The notes beneath the pieces are model-generated. The model worked only from the letters and a program-made list of their open reading frames with translations, was not told the origin of the DNA and made no database searches. Positions 36,158 through 44,829 of a DNA stretch of 64,000 bases are shown piece after piece; within the stretch, counting starts at the first letter, position 1; each line of letters starts with the position of its first letter. Both the position numbers and the translations under genes were made by a program. Location: the NCBI RefSeq assembly GCF_014650755.1, contig NZ_BMVO01000004.1, forward strand, positions 248,001-312,000, given 5' to 3'. The DNA comes from Streptomyces chryseus (GTDB taxonomy: Bacteria > Actinomycetota > Actinomycetes > Streptomycetales > Streptomycetaceae).

Positions 36158-37186
36158 ATGAAGCGCGGCACAGAGGGCAAGCGCCGGCCGGTGACGATCC
36201 ACGACGTGGCGCGCGAGGCGGGAGTCTCGCGCGGCACCGTCTCGCGCGTCCTCAACGGCGGCCACTACGTCAGCCCGGCGGCCCAGACGGCCGTCAACAG
36301 CGCGATCCGCAGGACGGGTTACGTCGTCAACCGGCACGCCCGTTCGGTGATCACGGGCAGATCCGACTCGGTGGCGTTCCTGCTGACCGAGCCGCAGGAG
36401 CGCTTCTTCGAGGACCCCAACTTCAATGTGCTGCTGCGCTCGTGCACCCAGGCGCTGGCCGCCCAGGACATCCCGCTGCTGCTGATGATCGCGGGCAGCG
36501 AGGCCGAACGGCGGCGCAACCTGCGGTACATCGCGGCCGGACACGTGGACGGGGTCCTGCTGGTCTCCAGCCACTCCGGTGATCCCGTGGTCAGCGACCT
36601 CCAGGCGGCCGGTGTGCCCGTGGTCGCCTGCGGGAAGCCGCTGGGGCAACGTACGAGGGTCAGTTACGTCGCGGCCGACGACCGGGACGGGGCGCGGGAG
36701 ATGGTGCGCTACCTGTACGCGTCGGGCCGCCGCAGGATCGCCACGGTGACCGGCCCCGCCGACACCCCCGGTGGCGTCGAGCGTCTCGCCGGGTACCGCG
36801 AGACGCTCGCCGAGTGCGGCCTGCCCGCCGACGACGCGCTGATCGCGGCGGGCGACTACAGCCGGGACAGCGGGGAGGCGGCGGCCGAGCTGCTGCTGCG
36901 CCGGTCGCCGGACCTGGACGCCGTGTTCGTGGCGTCGGACCTGATGGCGCAGGGGGTGCTCGACGCGCTGGCGCGCGCGGGGCGGCGGGTGCCCGAGGAC
37001 GTGGCCGTCGGCGGCTTCGACGACTCGCCCGCCGCGCTGTCGACCCGTCCACCACTCACGACGATCCGTCAGCCCTGGGACCGGATCAGCACCGAGATGG
37101 TACGGATGCTGCTGGCCATGATCCGGGGGGAGGAGTCGGCGGCCGTGATCCTGCCGACCGAGCTGGTACGGCGCGAGTCGGCCTGA
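36158..37186 (+). CDS. LacI-family transcriptional regulator
   Basis: A 342-residue repressor. The helix-turn-helix and hinge are at about 12-65 (VTIHDVAREAGVSRGTVSRVLNGGHYVSP), followed by a periplasmic-binding-protein-like sugar domain (VDGVLLVSSHSGDPVVSDL, DAVFVASDLMAQGVLDAL, VAVGGFDDSP). GAGGGG precedes the ATG. It follows the truncated permease and the GH53 tail, so its original targets were probably galacto-oligosaccharide genes that are now deleted here; it may still control genes elsewhere. An intact gene. Confidence 0.88.
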   Translation: MKRGTEGKRRPVTIHDVAREAGVSRGTVSRVLNGGHYVSPAAQTAVNSAIRRTGYVVNRHARSVITGRSDSVAFLLTEPQERFFEDPNFNVLLRSCTQALAAQDIPLLLMIAGSEAERRRNLRYIAAGHVDGVLLVSSHSGDPVVSDLQAAGVPVVACGKPLGQRTRVSYVAADDRDGAREMVRYLYASGRRRIATVTGPADTPGGVERLAGYRETLAECGLPADDALIAAGDYSRDSGEAAAELLLRRSPDLDAVFVASDLMAQGVLDALARAGRRVPEDVAVGGFDDSPAALSTRPPLTTIRQPWDRISTEMVRMLLAMIRGEESAAVILPTELVRRESA

Positions 37187-37211
37187 GAGCGGCCGACGAG
37201 CAGTAGGTATG

Positions 37212-37240
37212 TTGACATAGGTATCTGGCCATACTTATAT
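37212..37240 (+). promoter_or_regulatory. Promoter of the MarR-MFS pair
   Basis: TTGACA at 37212-37217 and TTATAT at 37235-37240, 17 nt apart, in a short AT-rich gap. The -10 box ends 7 nt before ATG 37248, so the mRNA leader would be very short or absent. GTAT...ATAC half-sites around 37220-37234 could be the MarR operator. Confidence 0.5.
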
Positions 37241-37247
37241 TGCACGT

Positions 37248-37721
37248 ATGGCCACCCCCAGCGCGTCCGAGCAGGACCCCCGCCGCATCGCCTCCGGGCT
37301 CGCGGCGGTCCTGCCCGCGCTGCACCGGGCCCTCGACCGCCGCGTCGCCCAGGACTTCCCGTACCCCAAGCCGCCCGAGGGCCACCTGGCCCTCCTGCGG
37401 CTCGTCGGGGATCGCGACGGCGTCACGGTGCGCGAGGCCGCCGACGTCCTGCTGATGAAGCCGAACAACGTGAGCGCCCTGGTCACCCAGCTGGCCGGCC
37501 AGGGACAGTTGGAGCGCCGGCAGGATCCGGCCGACAAGCGGGTGGCGCACCTGCATCTGACGGCCGAGGCACGGCGCCGGCTGACAGCGGTCGACACCCT
37601 CATGGCCGGGTACGTCGCCGAGGCGCTCCACGCGCTCACCGACGGGGATCTCGACGCCATCGGGTCCGCCCTGGGCGCCCTCCAGGGGCTGGCGCGGCAC
37701 ATTCACCCCGCCGCCGGCTGA
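37248..37721 (+). CDS. MarR-family regulator of an efflux pump
   Basis: A 157-residue winged-helix repressor: GHLALLRLVGDRDGVTVREAADVLLMKPNNVSALVTQLAGQGQLERRQDPADKRVAHLHLT spans the recognition helix and the wing, with DPADKR the MarR wing signature. It lies 72 nt upstream of an MFS drug exporter on the same strand, the usual arrangement for an autorepressed efflux operon derepressed by the pump substrate. Confidence 0.88.
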   Translation: MATPSASEQDPRRIASGLAAVLPALHRALDRRVAQDFPYPKPPEGHLALLRLVGDRDGVTVREAADVLLMKPNNVSALVTQLAGQGQLERRQDPADKRVAHLHLTAEARRRLTAVDTLMAGYVAEALHALTDGDLDAIGSALGALQGLARHIHPAAG

Positions 37722-37793
37722 CGGACCCGCGCTCCCGCGCGGAGGTCCGCCGCCGCACACCCCCGTCTCTCCAAACAAGCAAGGCACTCCCCC

Positions 37794-39383
37794 ATGCCCT
37801 CCACCGTCGTGGACCACTCCGCCCTGCCCGCACACGCCCCGTCGGCCGCACCGGCCGGACGGCGCGCCAACCCCTGGCTGACGCTCGTCGCCGTCGCCTT
37901 CGGCCTGTTCATGGTCGGTCTCGACGGCTCGGTCGTCTCGATCGCCAACCCCGAGATCGGCCGGGACCTGCACGCGTCCACCGCCGATCTGCAATGGGTC
38001 ACCAACTCCTACCTGCTCGCCCTGGCGGCCGCCCTGATCCTCGGCGGAAAGCTGGGCGACCGTTTCGGCCGGCGCACGTACTACATGATCGGCGTCCTGG
38101 GCTTCACCCTCGCGTCCGTCGCCATCGGCCTCGCCGGCTCGATCGAGGGCGTCATCGCCTTCCGCGCCGTGCAGGGCCTGTTCGGCGCGCTGCTGATGCC
38201 CAACACACTGGGACTGCTGCGCGCGGTCTTCCCGCCGAAGAAGTTCGGCATGGCGGTGGGCATCTGGGCGATGGTGTCGTCGGTGTCGACCGCGCTCGGC
38301 CCCATCGTCGGCGGGCTGCTCGTCGAGCACGTCACCTGGGAGTCGGTCTTCTACATCAACGCCCCGATCGGGATCGTCGCGCTCGTCTTCAGCGCGCTGG
38401 TGCTGCCGCAGAGCAGGAACGCCACCGGCCACCACCGTTTCGACGTGCCCGGTGTCGCGCTGCTCGCGCTCGGGCTGCTGGTCGTGGTCTTCGGCGTCGT
38501 CAAGGGCGAGACGTGGGGCTGGAGTTCGGGACCGACACTGGGCGCGCTCGCCGCCGGCGTCGTGATCCTGCTGGTCTTCGGCTGGTACGAGACGCGCGTC
38601 GAGCACCCGCTGCTGCCCATGCGCCTGTTCCGCAGCCCCGCGCTGACCATCGGCACCATCGTCACGGCGGTCAACTTCTTCGTCCTGCTCGGCGTGATCT
38701 TCTTCGTGATGCTCTACCTCCAGAACGTCCGCGGGTTCACCCCCGTCGAGGCCGGTGTGCGCACCCTGCCGCTGAGCCTGGCCTCCGTCGTCGCCTCGCC
38801 GCTGGGCGCGAAGCTCACGGAGCGGTTCGGGGCGCGGCTGTCCATGCCGCTCGGCATGGTGCTGCAGGCCGGCGCCGCCTTCGGGATGCTGGCGTGGGGC
38901 GTGCACTCGTCGTACGCCGCGATGTGGCCGCCGTTCATCGCACTGGGTCTGGGTGTCGGCATGGTGATGGCCGCGTCCTCCGATGCCATCGTGGGCAGTT
39001 CCCCGGTCGGGGACGCGGGCGTGGCGGGCGGCCTGCAGGCCACCGCGCTCCAGGTCGGCGGGGCGCTGGGCACCTCGGTCCTGGTCTCGCTGATCAGCAG
39101 CCGGGTCGGCTCGACCCTGACGGGCGAGCTCACCGGCGCCGGGGTGCCGGCGCCCCTGGCCGAGCACCTGCGTGAGGCCGAGGACGCAGTGGCGATGGGG
39201 GTCTCCCCCGTCTCCGGCGACATGCCGGCGCAGCTGAGGGCCGCGGTGGTCGAGGGCAGCGGCCAGGCGTTCATCAACGGCGTGCACACGGCCGCGCTCG
39301 TCACCGGCGTGCTGTGCGTGGCCGGCGCCGTCGTCGCCGCGCTCGGCGTACGGCGCGCCCCGCAGGCCCCCGCCGACCGCTGA
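37794..39383 (+). CDS. MFS multidrug exporter (DHA2, EmrB/QacA type)
   Basis: A 529-residue proton-coupled exporter with about 14 membrane helices. Motif A is GKLGDRFGRRT between helices 2 and 3; the first helix has GLDGSVVSIANPEI and helix 5 has the antiporter-type GLLMPN and ALGPIVGG sequences (motif C). A pairing with the upstream MarR suggests inducible resistance or export of an antibiotic or aromatic compound. The last helix pair (GVHTAALVTGVLCVAGAVVAALG) is complete. Confidence 0.88.
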   Translation: MPSTVVDHSALPAHAPSAAPAGRRANPWLTLVAVAFGLFMVGLDGSVVSIANPEIGRDLHASTADLQWVTNSYLLALAAALILGGKLGDRFGRRTYYMIGVLGFTLASVAIGLAGSIEGVIAFRAVQGLFGALLMPNTLGLLRAVFPPKKFGMAVGIWAMVSSVSTALGPIVGGLLVEHVTWESVFYINAPIGIVALVFSALVLPQSRNATGHHRFDVPGVALLALGLLVVVFGVVKGETWGWSSGPTLGALAAGVVILLVFGWYETRVEHPLLPMRLFRSPALTIGTIVTAVNFFVLLGVIFFVMLYLQNVRGFTPVEAGVRTLPLSLASVVASPLGAKLTERFGARLSMPLGMVLQAGAAFGMLAWGVHSSYAAMWPPFIALGLGVGMVMAASSDAIVGSSPVGDAGVAGGLQATALQVGGALGTSVLVSLISSRVGSTLTGELTGAGVPAPLAEHLREAEDAVAMGVSPVSGDMPAQLRAAVVEGSGQAFINGVHTAALVTGVLCVAGAVVAALGVRRAPQAPADR

Positions 39384-39395
39384 GGGCACCGGACA

Positions 39396-39449
39396 CGGCC
39401 CGGCGGAACGCCCGTCCCGCACACCGGACGGGGAGGTTCCGCCGGGCCG
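39396..39449 (+). terminator. Hairpin after the MFS gene
   Basis: Arms CGGCCCGGCGGAAC (39396-39409) and GTTCCGCCGGGCCG (39436-39449) are exact complements; the loop contains a second nested stem CCCGTCC/GGACGGG. It begins 13 nt after the stop codon. Confidence 0.8.
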
Positions 39450-39570
39450 CCGGCCTGCGCCGGGGCGGTCACGCGCCCGCGCGGCGGGCCGGTCGGCGGA
39501 GCGTTGACCCGCTCTCGGGCGGGCCGTACTGTGAGGGAGCCAACACCGCTAATCGCTCATTGGGCGCATT

Positions 39571-40053
39571 ATGGTCGCTACCTTCCCCACCCGCCGCCGG
39601 GCCGCCGTCTTCGCCAGTACGGTGCTGCTGATCACCAGCCTGCCGTTCACGCTGTCGGCGTGCGGCTCCGGTGATCCTCCGACGACACGGCAGGCCGCCG
39701 CCGAGCCGGCGCTCGTGCCCCTGGCCTTCGGCTCCTCGCTCACCGACGCGGTGGCGGACCAGGCCACGGCGCAGGACGCGGCGGCCCGCAAGGCCGCCGC
39801 CCGCGACGCGGCGTCCGAGCCTCCCGGGTCCGGCGACCGCCGGGTGTGCACCACCGATCCGGCCGACCGCGCGGCCTGTCGCAACCCGGGCGGGACCGTC
39901 GACCCCGACGGGGGCGATCTGGACGGCGACGGCGTCTTCGAGCCGCACGAGCCGGTCGGTCCCGGCTACAAGGACCCGCGCGCGTACGACGGCGGCAAGA
40001 CCTCCGGGGAAACCCAGTGCGAGTGGCTGCGCTCGCAGGGCATCGCCTGCTGA
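39571..40053 (+). CDS. Lipoprotein with a calcium-loop-like segment
   Basis: A 160-residue exported lipoprotein: a basic start, a hydrophobic stretch (AAVFASTVLLITSLPFTL) and the lipobox LSAC with lipid-carrying C31. After a low-complexity Ala/Asp linker comes DPDGGDLDGDGVFEP, which resembles an EF-hand or dockerin-like calcium loop, and a C-terminal pair of Cys (QCEWLRSQGIAC). No enzyme fold is recognisable. The Shine-Dalgarno is weak, and the start could be slightly downstream. Confidence 0.65.
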   Translation: MVATFPTRRRAAVFASTVLLITSLPFTLSACGSGDPPTTRQAAAEPALVPLAFGSSLTDAVADQATAQDAAARKAAARDAASEPPGSGDRRVCTTDPADRAACRNPGGTVDPDGGDLDGDGVFEPHEPVGPGYKDPRAYDGGKTSGETQCEWLRSQGIAC

Positions 40054-40216
40054 GGCGGCGCGAAGCCGCCGCGCGGGGTTGCCCTCCGGGCGGCGGACGC
40101 CGCCGCGGCCGGGCCCGCTGACGCCGCAGCCGTGCAAGCGTCACCGCCCGTGTTCCGCCCGCGGTCGGGCCCGTGCGCGCCCGCCGCTTCGCGCGGCCGC
40201 ACGCGAAGGCCGCCCC

Positions 40217-40747
40217 TCAGCGCCTGGCTCCCACGAGTTCCTCGGCGGTGGCCGGGCCCAGCAGCTTCTCCAGTTGCGCCACGCCTTTCGACGTCTGGCT
40301 CTTCACCGTGCCGACCGACGTCCCGAGCACCAGGGCGGTGTTCCGCTCGGAGAGGTCGAAGGCGTGGCGCAGCACCACACAGGCGCGTTTGCGGAACGGC
40401 AGGGTGCGCAGCGCCTGTTGCACGTCGACGACCGCCGGCACGTCCGGGCCCCGCGTGTGCTCCGCGCGATGCGGCCAGAAGAGCGCGATCCGGCGGCGTT
40501 CGCGTACGGCGCCGCGTATCCGGCTGCGCGCGAGGTTGGCGACGACGCCCCGCGCGTACGCCGCGGGGTGTTCGGCGGCCCGTACCCGGTCCCAGCGGTC
40601 CCAGACGGCGGCCATCGCCTCGGCGGCCAGGTCGTCGGCGGCGTCCGCGTCACCGGTGAGCAGGTGGGCGAGGCGGGCGAGCCCGGCGTGGTGGCGCTCG
40701 AAGAAGTCATGGAACTCCGCAGCGGGATCAGGCGCGCCTGTGTCCAC
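40217..40747 (-). CDS. SigE-family ECF sigma factor
   Basis: A 176-residue extracytoplasmic-function sigma factor of the SigE family. Region 2 is at about 10-75 (FERHHAGLARLAHLLTGDADAADDLAAEAMAAVWDRWDRV) and region 4 at about 110-165 (LRTLPFRKRACVVLRHAFDLSERNTALVLGTSVGTVKSQTSKG). GTG at 40747 is preceded by GGAGGGGAGG; the longer upstream frame is not conserved. No anti-sigma gene is adjacent, typical of this group, which is often controlled transcriptionally. Confidence 0.87.
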   Translation of the reverse strand: MDTGAPDPAAEFHDFFERHHAGLARLAHLLTGDADAADDLAAEAMAAVWDRWDRVRAAEHPAAYARGVVANLARSRIRGAVRERRRIALFWPHRAEHTRGPDVPAVVDVQQALRTLPFRKRACVVLRHAFDLSERNTALVLGTSVGTVKSQTSKGVAQLEKLLGPATAEELVGARR

Positions 40748-41015
40748 GGGTGGCCTCCCCTCCTGCGCGTCGAACCCCGGTCGAAAGGGCGGCAGTCGGC
40801 CGGCCCCGGTGTGTTCGGATGCCCACTTCGTCACGATGGGGTTTCCCGCGCCCGGGGGCCGGAGCCGGCGTTCGGAGATCTCCGCGCGGGCGGCAACCTT
40901 CCCGCGACCGGCGGCGACTGACAGGGCACACCGCCCGGGACCGGCGGGACGGCCCCCTCATCCGGCGCCGGCCTTCGACACTCCCGGGGACCCCCACCGA
41001 AAGGACGCACCCCCT

Positions 41016-41822
41016 ATGAGTCACCAGCACAGGAACAGCAGGACGCGCGGGCGCGCGCTCGCGGGCGGCGGCGCCGCCCTCGCGCTGACCGCGGGCCTGC
41101 TCGGCTTCAGCTCGCTGGCCTCCACCGCCTCCGCCGCGACCTGGCCGACGCCGAACGGCAGCAGGCCGGTGACCGCCACCATCCCCGTCTCCGGCACCGT
41201 GGACGGCGCGTACACGAAGTACTACGGCGCGGGCGACCTCGCCGGCGACGGTCAGGACGAGGGCCAGGACCCGATATTCGAACTGGCCGACGGCGCGACC
41301 CTCAAGAACGTCGTCATCGGCGCACCCGGCGCGGACGGCATCCACTGCAAGGGCAGTTGCACCCTGCAGAACGTCTGGTGGGAGGACGTCGGCGAGGACG
41401 CCGCCACCTTCAAGGGCGGCAGCTCCGCCGTCTACACCGTGACGGGCGGCGGCGCGAAGAAGGCGACGGACAAGGTCTTCCAGCACAACGGCGGCGGCAG
41501 GCTGAACGTCTCGAACTTCGCGGTCCAGGACTTCAAGACGCTCTACCGCTCCTGCGGGAACTGCTCGAAGCAGTACAAGCGCACCTCCTCGTTCAGCAAT
41601 GTCGAGGTGACAGCCCCCGGTTCGCGGCTCGTCGGCATCAACACCAACTACGGCGACAGCGCCTCGCTGCGCAACGTCACCGTCATCGGTGACAGCGGCA
41701 GGAAGATCGTGCCGTGCCAGAAGTACATCGGGAACACCACGGGGGCCGAACCCCCGACGAACGGAGCGGGTCCGGACGGCGTCCACTGCCTCTACACCTC
41801 CTCGGACATCCTCTACAAGTGA
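41016..41822 (+). CDS. Secreted pectate lyase, family PL3
   Basis: A 268-residue exported lyase that cleaves polygalacturonate by beta-elimination with Ca2+. Signal peptide 1-40 (ALALTAGLLGFSSLASTASA). The parallel beta-helix is shown by ELADGATLKNVVIGAPGADGIHCKGSCTLQNVWWEDVGEDAATFKG segments, which contain the PL3 catalytic/Ca signature (GIHCKG, EDVGEDAATF), and by KTLYRSCGNC further on. AAGGA lies upstream of the ATG. It is the first gene of the pectin island and is convergent with a GH43 gene across a shared terminator. Confidence 0.9.
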   Translation: MSHQHRNSRTRGRALAGGGAALALTAGLLGFSSLASTASAATWPTPNGSRPVTATIPVSGTVDGAYTKYYGAGDLAGDGQDEGQDPIFELADGATLKNVVIGAPGADGIHCKGSCTLQNVWWEDVGEDAATFKGGSSAVYTVTGGGAKKATDKVFQHNGGGRLNVSNFAVQDFKTLYRSCGNCSKQYKRTSSFSNVEVTAPGSRLVGINTNYGDSASLRNVTVIGDSGRKIVPCQKYIGNTTGAEPPTNGAGPDGVHCLYTSSDILYK

Positions 41823-41835
41823 CCTGGGCCGACGC

Positions 41836-41870
41836 GGCGGCGGGACCGGCCGGCAGCCGGTTCCGCCGCC
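41836..41870. terminator. Bidirectional hairpin between PL3 and GH43
   Basis: Arms GGCGGCGGGACCGGC (41836-41850) and GCCGGTTCCGCCGCC (41856-41870) pair at all but one position around a 5-nt loop, followed by CTTTC. A second palindrome GAGCGGGCCCGCTC lies at 41880-41895 and could serve the opposite strand. Confidence 0.75.
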
Positions 41871-41916
41871 CTTTCGGGGTGAGCGGGCCCGCTCGGCGGC
41901 GGGCCCGCTCGGCGCG

Positions 41917-42993
41917 TCAGTGACGCCCCGCGCCGAGGAGCCGTACCGGACCGTCGGCCACCGGCACGCCGAAGTCCGGCGTGCCGTCGGCCTTCCAGCC
42001 CAAGCGCTGGACGCGGGTGTGGCGGTTGGGGTCGTGCAGCGGGTCGCCGGTGATGTCCCGGTACTGGCGGGCGTGGTACACGAGGACGTCGGTGCGCCCG
42101 TCCTCGGCGACGGTGAAGGAGTTGTGGCCCGGCCCGTACTGACCGGTCGCCTCGCTGCTGGTGAAGACGGGCCGCGGTGACTTCCGCCAGGTCCCGGGAG
42201 CGAGCAGGTCGGCGTCCTCGTCGGCGGTGAGGAGGCCGAGGCAGTAGTTCGCGTCGGTCGCGCTCGCGGAGTACGTCATGAAGAGCCGGCCGTTGCGCCG
42301 GACGACCGAAGGTCCCTCGTTGACCTTGAATCCGACGCGCTCCCAGTCGTACTCCGGTGTGGTGAGCCGGATCTGGGGGCCGGTGAGGGTCCACGGGTTC
42401 GCCATCCGCGACAGGAAGACGGCGGTGTTGTTGTCCATGCCGGGTTCGTGCTGCGCCCACGCGAGGTAGCGGTCCGAGCGGTGGGTGAAGGTGGTGGCGT
42501 CGAGGGAGAAGGTGTCCCAGGCGGTGGTGAGCCGGCCCTTCTCGGTCCAGGTGCCGCGGAAGGGGTCGGCGCTCTTGTTCTCCAGCACCCAGATGCGGAT
42601 CTGCCACACGTCGTGGGCGGGGGCGGCGGCGAAGTAGACGTACCAGGCGCCGTCGACGTGGTGGATCTCGGGCGCCCAGATGTGTGCGGCCATGTCGCCG
42701 GTGGTGTGCCTGCGCCAGATGACGGCCTCGTCGGCGGATCCGAGGCCGGCGAGGGTGCGGGAGCGGCGCAGGATGATCCGGTCGTACTCGGGCGCGGTGG
42801 CGGTGAAGTAGTAGCGCCGGTCGGTGTGACGGTGGATGTGGGGGTCGGCGCGCTGCCGGACGAGCGGGTTGGCGAGGGCGACGGAGCCGGTGGGACCGGC
42901 CGCGTGGGCGGGTGGCGCGGCGGCCGCGGCGGCGCCGAGGGCCAGGGCGCCCTTGAGCAGGGTCCGGCGGGCGGGTGTCTGACGATGGTTCAC
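41917..42993 (-). CDS. Tat-exported GH43 glycosidase (arabinanase/arabinofuranosidase type)
   Basis: A 358-residue five-bladed beta-propeller glycoside hydrolase. The N-terminus has a twin-arginine signal (ARRTLLKGALALGAAAAA). Inverting GH43 carboxylates: base Asp in RQRADPHIHRH, pKa-modulating Asp or Glu in HIWAPEIHHVDG, and acid Glu in KVNEGPSVV. GTG at 42993 follows GGAGGAG. It is transcribed toward PL3 and away from the GntR gene; a GTTCG-ACATGC-CGAAC dyad (43014-43029) lies just upstream. Likely acts on arabinan side chains of pectin, based on context. Confidence 0.87.
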   Translation of the reverse strand: MNHRQTPARRTLLKGALALGAAAAAAPPAHAAGPTGSVALANPLVRQRADPHIHRHTDRRYYFTATAPEYDRIILRRSRTLAGLGSADEAVIWRRHTTGDMAAHIWAPEIHHVDGAWYVYFAAAPAHDVWQIRIWVLENKSADPFRGTWTEKGRLTTAWDTFSLDATTFTHRSDRYLAWAQHEPGMDNNTAVFLSRMANPWTLTGPQIRLTTPEYDWERVGFKVNEGPSVVRRNGRLFMTYSASATDANYCLGLLTADEDADLLAPGTWRKSPRPVFTSSEATGQYGPGHNSFTVAEDGRTDVLVYHARQYRDITGDPLHDPNRHTRVQRLGWKADGTPDFGVPVADGPVRLLGAGRH

Positions 42994-43237
42994 CGAGCTC
43001 CTCCGATGCAGTGGTTCGACATGCCGAACGGCGTACGGGACTCTGTGCAGCCGAGACGGTAACCGGGCTCCGCCGCACACACCACCCCTGGGACGGTACG
43101 GGTCGATTTCCGCGTCCGGCACCTCGAACAGCCGCCCCGCGGCGCTCAACTCGGCGACGGACGACTGAAGTTGTCGTGTCGCAGGCATTGACGCCGCAGG
43201 GGCGCGGACTTAGCTTCATCGCGTCGTACTTCGTACG

Positions 43238-43247
43238 TCATATATGA
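43238..43247. promoter_or_regulatory. Candidate GntR operator TCATATATGA
   Basis: A perfect 10-bp palindrome, flanked by ACGTC/GACGT half-sites spanning 43235-43252, about 30 nt before the GntR gene. AT-rich palindromes of this kind are usual FCD-GntR operators; autoregulation of the downstream operon is probable. Confidence 0.5.
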
Positions 43248-43276
43248 GACGTGATACGCGAGATATGTGAGTCCCC

Positions 43277-43921
43277 ATGGCTTTCGCTCCGAGTCCGATC
43301 CCCTCCCGCACGCAGTACGTGCTGGAAGCGATCAAGCACGCCATCCTCACCGGCGGCCTCAGCCCGGGGCAGCCCCTGGTCGAGACGGAACTCGCCGCCC
43401 GGTTCGGCGTGTCCAAGACTCCGGTGCGCGAGGCGCTCAAGACCCTCGCGGGGACCGGCCTGGTCGTGATGAACCAGTACAAGGGCGTCACGGTACGGAC
43501 GGTCGACGCCGCCATGGCCCGCGAGGTCTACGACGTACGGCTGCTGCTCGAACCGGAGGCCCTGCGCCGCACCATCGCCTCACGGGCCTCCCTCGACGGC
43601 GCCCGCGAGGCCCTGATCCGGGCCGAGGAGGCCACCGACCAGGCCGAACGGTCGCTGGCGAACCGGGCGTTCCACCGCGCGCTGTACCTGCCGTGTGGCA
43701 ATCCGCTGCTCGCCAGGATGCTGGACGAGGTACGCGACCAGGCGGCCCTGGTCTCCACCGTGGCCTGGGCCGCCGTCCCCTCCTGGCAGCGGGAGGCGGC
43801 CGAGCACCTCGTGATCCTGCGGCTCGCGCTCGACGGCGACGCGGACGGAGCCGCCCGCGCCCTGCACGCCCACATCGCCGACTTCGTCCAGCGCGCCTTC
43901 CCGGAAGGGGACCCCGTATGA
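43277..43921 (+). CDS. GntR/FadR-type (FCD) regulator of the pectin operon
   Basis: A 214-residue regulator. The winged helix is at about 10-75 (VLEAIKHAILTGGLSPGQPLVETELAARFGVSKTPVREALKTLAGTGLV); residues 80-205 are an FCD all-helical effector domain with the metal-binding type pattern (YDVRLLLEPEALR, RAFHRALYL, EHLVILRLALDGDADGAARALHAHI). FCD regulators bind carboxylates such as sugar acids. Its stop overlaps the DapA-like start (ATGA), so it heads the operon it probably controls. Confidence 0.88.
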   Translation: MAFAPSPIPSRTQYVLEAIKHAILTGGLSPGQPLVETELAARFGVSKTPVREALKTLAGTGLVVMNQYKGVTVRTVDAAMAREVYDVRLLLEPEALRRTIASRASLDGAREALIRAEEATDQAERSLANRAFHRALYLPCGNPLLARMLDEVRDQAALVSTVAWAAVPSWQREAAEHLVILRLALDGDADGAARALHAHIADFVQRAFPEGDPV

Positions 43922-44829
43922 CCAGCGCCGACTTCTCCGGTCAGCGCCACGCCCTCGCCGACGTCGTGGCGATCCCGGTGACGCCGTTCGCCGCCGACGG
44001 CTCGCTCGACACCGCCGCCCACCGCGCCCTGCTCCGCCGGCTGCTGGACGGCGGCGTACGGACCCTGACGCCGAACGGGAACACCGGCGAGTTCTACGCG
44101 CTGACCCCCGAGGAGCGCCGCGCGGTCACCGAGCTGACTGTCGAGGAGGCCTCCGGCCGCGCCACTGTCGTCGTCGGCGTGGGGCACGACGTGCCGACGG
44201 CCGTCGCCGACGCGGAGCACGCCCGCGACGCGGGGGCCCAGATGCTGATGGTGCATCAGCCGGTGCATCCGTACGTCTCACAGGACGGCTGGGCCGACTA
44301 CCATCGCGCCGTCGCCGGCGCCGTCCCCGGTCTCGGCGTCGTACCGTACGTCCGCGATCCGCTGCTGAGCGCGCGGAGCCTGGCGGCGCTGGGCGAGTCC
44401 TGCCCGAACGTGATCGGGGTGAAGTACGCCGTCCCGGACGCGGCACGCTTCGCCGCCTTCGCCCGGGACGCGGGCCTGGACCGGTTCGTGTGGGTCGCCG
44501 GGCTGGCCGAGCTGTACGCACCCGCGTACTTCGCGGTCGGTGCCACCGGCTTCACCTCGGGGCTGGTCAACGTCTCGCCGTCCGTCTCGCTGGGGATGCT
44601 CGACGCGCTGCGCGCCGGGGACTACCCCGCCGCCATGAAGACCTGGGAACAGATCCGCGCCTTCGAGGAGTTGCGGGCGGCCCACCGGTCGGCCGACAAC
44701 GTCTCGGTGGTGAAGGAGGCGCTGGCCTCCCTCGGCCTGTGCCGCCGCGACGTCCGCGCCCCGAGCCGTGTGCTGCCCGGGGAGCGGCGCGGCGCGATCG
44801 CGGCGCTGACAGCCGGGTGGTCGGCGTGA
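43918..44829 (+). CDS. DapA-family dehydratase/aldolase for keto-deoxy sugar acids
   Basis: A 303-residue class I TIM-barrel enzyme. The Schiff-base Lys is K169 in NVIGVKYAVP and the proton-relay Tyr is Y144 in VVPYVRDP; NGNTGEFYAL is the substrate-carboxylate loop, as in 5-dehydro-4-deoxyglucarate dehydratase (KdgD) and 2-keto-3-deoxyarabinonate dehydratase. Coupled to GntR upstream (ATGA) and to an IlvD/Edd dehydratase downstream (GTGA), it most likely takes the product of the latter to a 2-ketoglutarate semialdehyde or to pyruvate plus aldehyde. True lysine-pathway DapA is unlikely here. Confidence 0.85.
   Translation: MTSADFSGQRHALADVVAIPVTPFAADGSLDTAAHRALLRRLLDGGVRTLTPNGNTGEFYALTPEERRAVTELTVEEASGRATVVVGVGHDVPTAVADAEHARDAGAQMLMVHQPVHPYVSQDGWADYHRAVAGAVPGLGVVPYVRDPLLSARSLAALGESCPNVIGVKYAVPDAARFAAFARDAGLDRFVWVAGLAELYAPAYFAVGATGFTSGLVNVSPSVSLGMLDALRAGDYPAAMKTWEQIRAFEELRAAHRSADNVSVVKEALASLGLCRRDVRAPSRVLPGERRGAIAALTAGWSA

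Noticed and set aside
43918..44829. Dihydrodipicolinate synthase for lysine synthesis
   Set aside because: Operon partners are a GntR regulator and an IlvD/Edd dehydratase in a pectin island, which points to a keto-deoxy sugar-acid substrate.
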